A DNA stretch of 10,904 nucleotides, taken from the NCBI GenBank assembly GCA_002803225.1, contig NXFV01001074.1, positions 1-10,904 of the forward strand, in the 5' to 3' direction. This DNA comes from Gamarada debralockiae. Lineage: Eukaryota; Ascomycota; Leotiomycetes; Helotiales; Hyphodiscaceae. Each line of letters starts with the position of its first letter. The stretch's first letter is position 1. Shown in pieces: positions 8,275 through 10,904 of the stretch. The notes beneath the pieces were generated by a model. That model did no database searches. It was not told the DNA's origin and saw only the letters and a program-made list of their open reading frames with translations. The translations under genes and the position numbers were made by a program.

Positions 8275-8744
8275 ATATAAAGTATAGTAAGCTCTATTAT
8301 AAGATTAAGTAAATAAAATAAAATATAAATAATTAATAGTACCTTATCTTTAACTTTAAGAATATAATAATAATACTTTATAAGTTTTATAAGTAATACC
8401 TAGATAAAGTAGATTTACTTATTAAATTAGAATTTTAAATTTAATATATAAAAAAAGATAAATTTAATAAAGATTATATAAATAATAATAAGCTATAGTA
8501 TTAAGGCTCTTATTACTAGAGAAGAAGGAAAGTATAGCTATTTTTAAGGTTTTATTAAAACCCTATTATCTTCCCTTTATTACTACTATTTATAGTACCT
8601 ATAATCGTTTTAGACTTAATATATTCCCTTTATTACTTTAATACTATACTCTTTATCTAAAAACCCTCTTTTGCTATTTAATCTTACTTTTACTTTAAGA
8701 AATATAATACAAAAGTAAATTAGTAATAATTATATATATATATT
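8275..8744. other. RIP-damaged AT-rich stretch without a clear gene
   Basis: This stretch is extremely AT-rich, with a (TA)n run near 8731-8742. On the minus strand short low-stop patches occur, for example a frame with NKTLKIAILSFFSSN near 8510-8555. They may be the downstream end of the minus-strand relic at 8745-9420 after frame changes. No promoter, terminator or RNA gene is visible. Confidence 0.4.
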
Positions 8745-9420
8745 AGCTATCTCTAATAAATAATTACTTTTATTAATAATATTAACTTAATATTTATAAT
8801 AATCCTTTAGCTACTAACCCTTGACTAATTCATTACTACTATTACTTTATAATTATCAAAATAGTAGGACCTAATACTAATAGTAGATAATAAATTAATT
8901 AAATACTTAAAAGCCTTAACTATAATATTAGTATCTTTAATCTAATTTATATAATAATCTATAATCCTAATAGTGAAATAAGCTTTATTAATAGTAATAG
9001 TAATATAGTTATATAAGTATAAGTTAATACTTAAAATATTATATATATTACCTTAGACTAAATCCTAGAAATAATAACTAAAGAGATTATAGCTAGCTAT
9101 ATTAATAACAAATAAGCTAATATAAATAGACTTATATCCTCTTATTAGTATACTAATAATAAATAAGTTAATATATATAAACTTAAATCCCCTTACTTAT
9201 ACTTTAATAATAAATAAGTTAATATAGATAGACTTAAATTATTCTATTAGTATATTAATAATAATTAAGTTAATATAAATAGACTTAGATCCTCTTACTA
9301 GTACTTTAATAATAATAATATACTTATTATTAAAACTCTATATAATAATAAAAACAATAAAGATAATAAGAATAATAAAAATAAAAAGAATAATAAAAAT
9401 AAAGAAGATAATAAAAAAAA
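8745..9420 (-). pseudogene. Minus-strand decayed coding relic with 17-residue repeats
   Basis: Reading leftward from about 9420, one frame runs about 220 codons with around ten stops, all TAA/TAG, about one per 20 codons in DNA where other frames have a stop every five to nine. It starts with Ile/Phe-rich sequence. Four 17-residue repeats follow, of the form K-V-L-V-R-G-S-K-S-I-Y-I-N-L-F-I-I (9307 down to 9104). After them comes a non-repeated part with patches INKAYFTIRIIDYYIN and FKYLINLLSTISIRSYYFDN near 8960-8840. Many Ile residues may once have been Thr. I recognise no family. It lies between two LTRs but on the opposite strand, so it may be a separate insertion or a captured host gene. 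Confidence 0.4.
9104..9307 (-). repeat. Four tandem 51-bp repeats
   Basis: The units are 9104-9154, 9155-9205, 9206-9256 and 9257-9307, with an exact 51-bp period and no insertion or deletion. A fifth start (aataataat at 9308) fades at once. Each plus-strand unit starts with aataataaataagttaata or a close form, then has an aga-ctta core and a tcct-cttact part. Differences are mostly transitions. The period is 17 codons, and the minus-strand frame crosses the units with only two stops, which supports a former protein repeat over random minisatellite DNA. Confidence 0.85.
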
Positions 9421-9428
9421 AGAGAAAG
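9345..9428 (+). repeat. A-rich low-complexity tract almost without C
   Basis: AATAA/AAAT/AAGA units fill this stretch and end in an A9 run followed by gagaaag. It may be the T-rich start of the minus-strand relic or simple-sequence expansion. It ends about 25 bp before LTR copy 2. Confidence 0.6.
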
Positions 9429-9451
9429 CTTAATCTTATAGTAGAAAATAT

Positions 9452-9718
9452 TGTGGTGGGGAAATCGGTCACGCTGATCGCTTAGCTGGATGTCACGTGC
9501 CAGCCGGGCATATTTTATCTTTTGCAGCTGGACCTATATATAGACACTAATATATATATATACAATCATACAACTTGTTTTCTAATGTATTTTACAGCAT
9601 TTTTAAGTATTATAACCTTTGTTTTATATCGTTGTTTTTGTTTTATCCCTTACTAAGAGCACGTGCGATACACAGCGCAATCGGGAAGTACTTATACTTG
9701 TATTTCAGTCCTTTTACA
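9452..9718 (+). repeat. LTR copy 2, probably a 5' LTR
   Basis: This 267-bp copy begins TGTGGTGGGG and ends TTTTACA, so it keeps the canonical TG...CA ends. It aligns with 7999-8274 in two blocks (9452-9504 and about 9599-9686). It is the less mutated copy in the first block, but in the second block both copies carry independent C:G to T:A changes, so neither is pristine. A TATA-like TATATATAG lies at 9535-9543. The 68-codon open frame at 9575-9781 crosses the LTR end and is accidental. The following bases resemble a primer-binding site, while the preceding bases lack an adjacent polypurine tract, which fits a 5' LTR or a truncated copy. Confidence 0.72.
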
Positions 9719-9830
9719 TTTAGTGACCTATATAGGGAGCCTTTTTCACAGTCAAGTAAAGGTATTTATATTCTTAAGTAAGGGATATTTACTTTATTTG
9801 CTTTAGTTCTAATGCTTTTAAGTTATATAA
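9719..9830 (+). promoter_or_regulatory. Possible primer-binding site and leader of the right-hand element
   Basis: Directly after the LTR end comes TTTAGTGACC, which becomes TTTGGTGACC if one RIP change is undone, a form like primer-binding sites that pair with a tRNA 3' part next to a 5' LTR. The next 100 bp (agggagcctttttcacagtc onward) are less TA-rich than the sequence further right, as in an untranslated leader. The priming tRNA cannot be named from this. Confidence 0.4.
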
Positions 9831-10299
9831 GATAGTTTAGAGGATAATTATTTTAGAGTTATTATATATTTTAAGATATAGCGCTATTATATAAGAGAGC
9901 TTAGTCTAACTTAATAGAATTAAGTTTATTAAATTAAGTTATTTTATATTTTAAGTATAGTTTAAGACTTATAATATAAGTTATAGGTATTATAGACAAA
10001 GAGTTGAAATAGTTTTAGTTATAGATACCTCTTACTAAGGTCTAAGTAAATTATAAGTAATAGCTAATTCTATAAGAAAAGAGATAAAAATAAATAAAAT
10101 TATAGTAAGATTTATAGCTTTATTTAAGATAAAGATCTAACTTTAAAAGGACTTAGATAGTATAATAAAGGAAAGAGGTAAGTATTAGAAAAGTCTTCTA
10201 AGACTCTATTAAAAAGGATAAAAAAGTATTAAAAAGCCTAGGAACTAAGTCTTAATTATATTCTATATTATAATCCTCTTAATTTTTTATATTATTATA
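9831..10299. other. RIP-damaged stretch, no clear frame
   Basis: TA-rich sequence with frequent stops in all frames that I could follow. Its position after the leader suggests the beginning of the internal region (gag side) of the right-hand LTR element. No motif is recognised. Confidence 0.35.
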
Positions 10300-10904
10300 G
10301 GATTAATATTTAAAGAGGCTTTTGCCTTAAGTAAGAGATAAATAGAGGGCTACTTAAGACTATAGAAATACTATAATATTAACCCTAAAGTTATTAAAGC
10401 TTTTATTTAAAGTAAATAAGTAGTATTAATTTAAAATAAGAATTAGAATTAAAGGATTAAGAGTTAAGGGTTAAAGGTCTAAATACTTAAAATTAAGCTT
10501 AAGAGAGACTTATAGGATATAGAGTATAGCTAAAGAAAGGGTAAAGGGTTAAAAGGAAGAGTCCCTACTTAAGGGAGTAAAAAAAAAAAAGAGGGATATT
10601 AAGAATAAGACAATCAAGGATAATAAGACAATTAAGGATAACAAGACAATTAAAGATAGTAGTATTAATAAGGATAATAGGTTATTTTCTTTTGTTTTTA
10701 AGGAATATATAATAGAGCTTCTTTATTAAAGAGGAAGTTATCTAATTATAATTAAGGAAGAATAATATTAATACTATCGGCCCTTAGGAAGCCTTTAGCT
10801 AATATACTACTATTAGGTAGTACTTCAGAAGGCAAAAAATAGTAGTAACTACTAGGAAGTTAGTAAAACCTATAAGAAGAATAATAATTAAATTCCTTAA
10901 TACT
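10300..10904 (+). pseudogene. Decayed coding relic, frame 2, running off the window
   Basis: Frame 2 stays comparatively open for about 200 codons with stops that are all TAA/TAG. It reads a Lys-rich part (VKKKKRDIKNK near 10577-10609), a KTIKDN repeat, then NRLFSFVFKEYIIELLY near 10678-10728, RPLGSL near 10780 and SKTYKKNNN near 10861-10887. The order of a basic low-complexity part followed by a more ordinary protein sequence, downstream of a 5'-type LTR and leader, suggests gag of the right-hand element. I recognise no domain, and the end lies outside the window. The A12 run at 10579-10590 could have changed length and shifted the frame upstream of it. Confidence 0.38.
10607..10660 (+). repeat. 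Three tandem 18-bp units encoding KTIKDN
   Basis: Units at 10607-10624, 10625-10642 and 10643-10660 share aagacaattaaggataa and differ by only a few transitions. Each is six codons, K-T-I-K-D-N, the last ending in Ser. A possible older unit (K-R-D-I-K-N) precedes them. The in-frame period supports a former coding sequence. Confidence 0.8.

Noticed and set aside
9104..9307. CRISPR-like array because of regular spacing
   Set aside because: The full 51-bp units are repeats of one another, with no unique spacers, and the setting is fungal; it is an ordinary tandem repeat.
9575..9781. A 68-codon open frame starting MFSNVFYSIF
   Set aside because: It spans the end of LTR copy 2 and the start of the leader, and most of it is LTR sequence whose homologue in copy 1 is not open in the same way. 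It has no domain and is best explained by the LTR having fewer RIP stops.

Overview
The window looks like a repeat island of a filamentous ascomycete (Pezizomycotina) that has been heavily damaged by repeat-induced point mutation (RIP). Most of it is TpA-rich, CpG is rare, and former reading frames are broken almost only by TAA and TAG, the stops expected when CAA, CAG or TGG suffer C:G to T:A transitions. No intact protein-coding gene is visible. Everything recognisable is a transposable-element relic or a decayed coding stretch. The genus cannot be told from the sequence.

Bases 1-5662 hold a plus-strand Ty3/Gypsy-type LTR retrotransposon whose 5' end lies left of the window. Bases 1-470 (frame 1) and 480-1860 (frame 3) keep low-stop frames in the gag position. 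Bases 1868-5662 (frame 2) are a pol relic with reverse transcriptase, RNase H, zinc-binding integrase and a C-terminal GPY-like module, in the canonical Gypsy order. Pol stays in one frame for about 3.8 kb, so it was inactivated by base substitution and not by insertions or deletions. Several catalytic residues are lost.

Bases 5663-6012 carry a promoter-like segment with a TATA box and may include the Gypsy 3' LTR, whose edges I cannot fix. Bases 6013-7413 (frame 1) and 7376-7969 (frame 2) form a decayed coding unit of unknown function, with an in-frame 18-bp repeat, a purine-rich strand, G tracts and a diverged duplication. Its middle part is less RIP-damaged than the flanks. It ends just before a polypurine tract and an LTR (7999-8274).

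A second copy of the same LTR family lies at 9452-9718 in the same orientation. The polypurine tract before the first and the possible primer-binding site after the second suggest the 3' end of one element and the 5' end of another, not one element's pair. Between them lies a minus-strand coding relic (about 8745-9420) with four exact-period 51-bp (17-codon) repeats. Right of the second LTR, about 10300-10904 keeps a low-stop plus-strand frame with an 18-bp Lys/Asp/Asn repeat, possibly gag of the right-hand element, which runs out of the window.

Overall this is a layered retrotransposon graveyard. The least explained parts are the less-mutated unit at 6013-7969 and the minus-strand repeat protein relic at 8745-9420.
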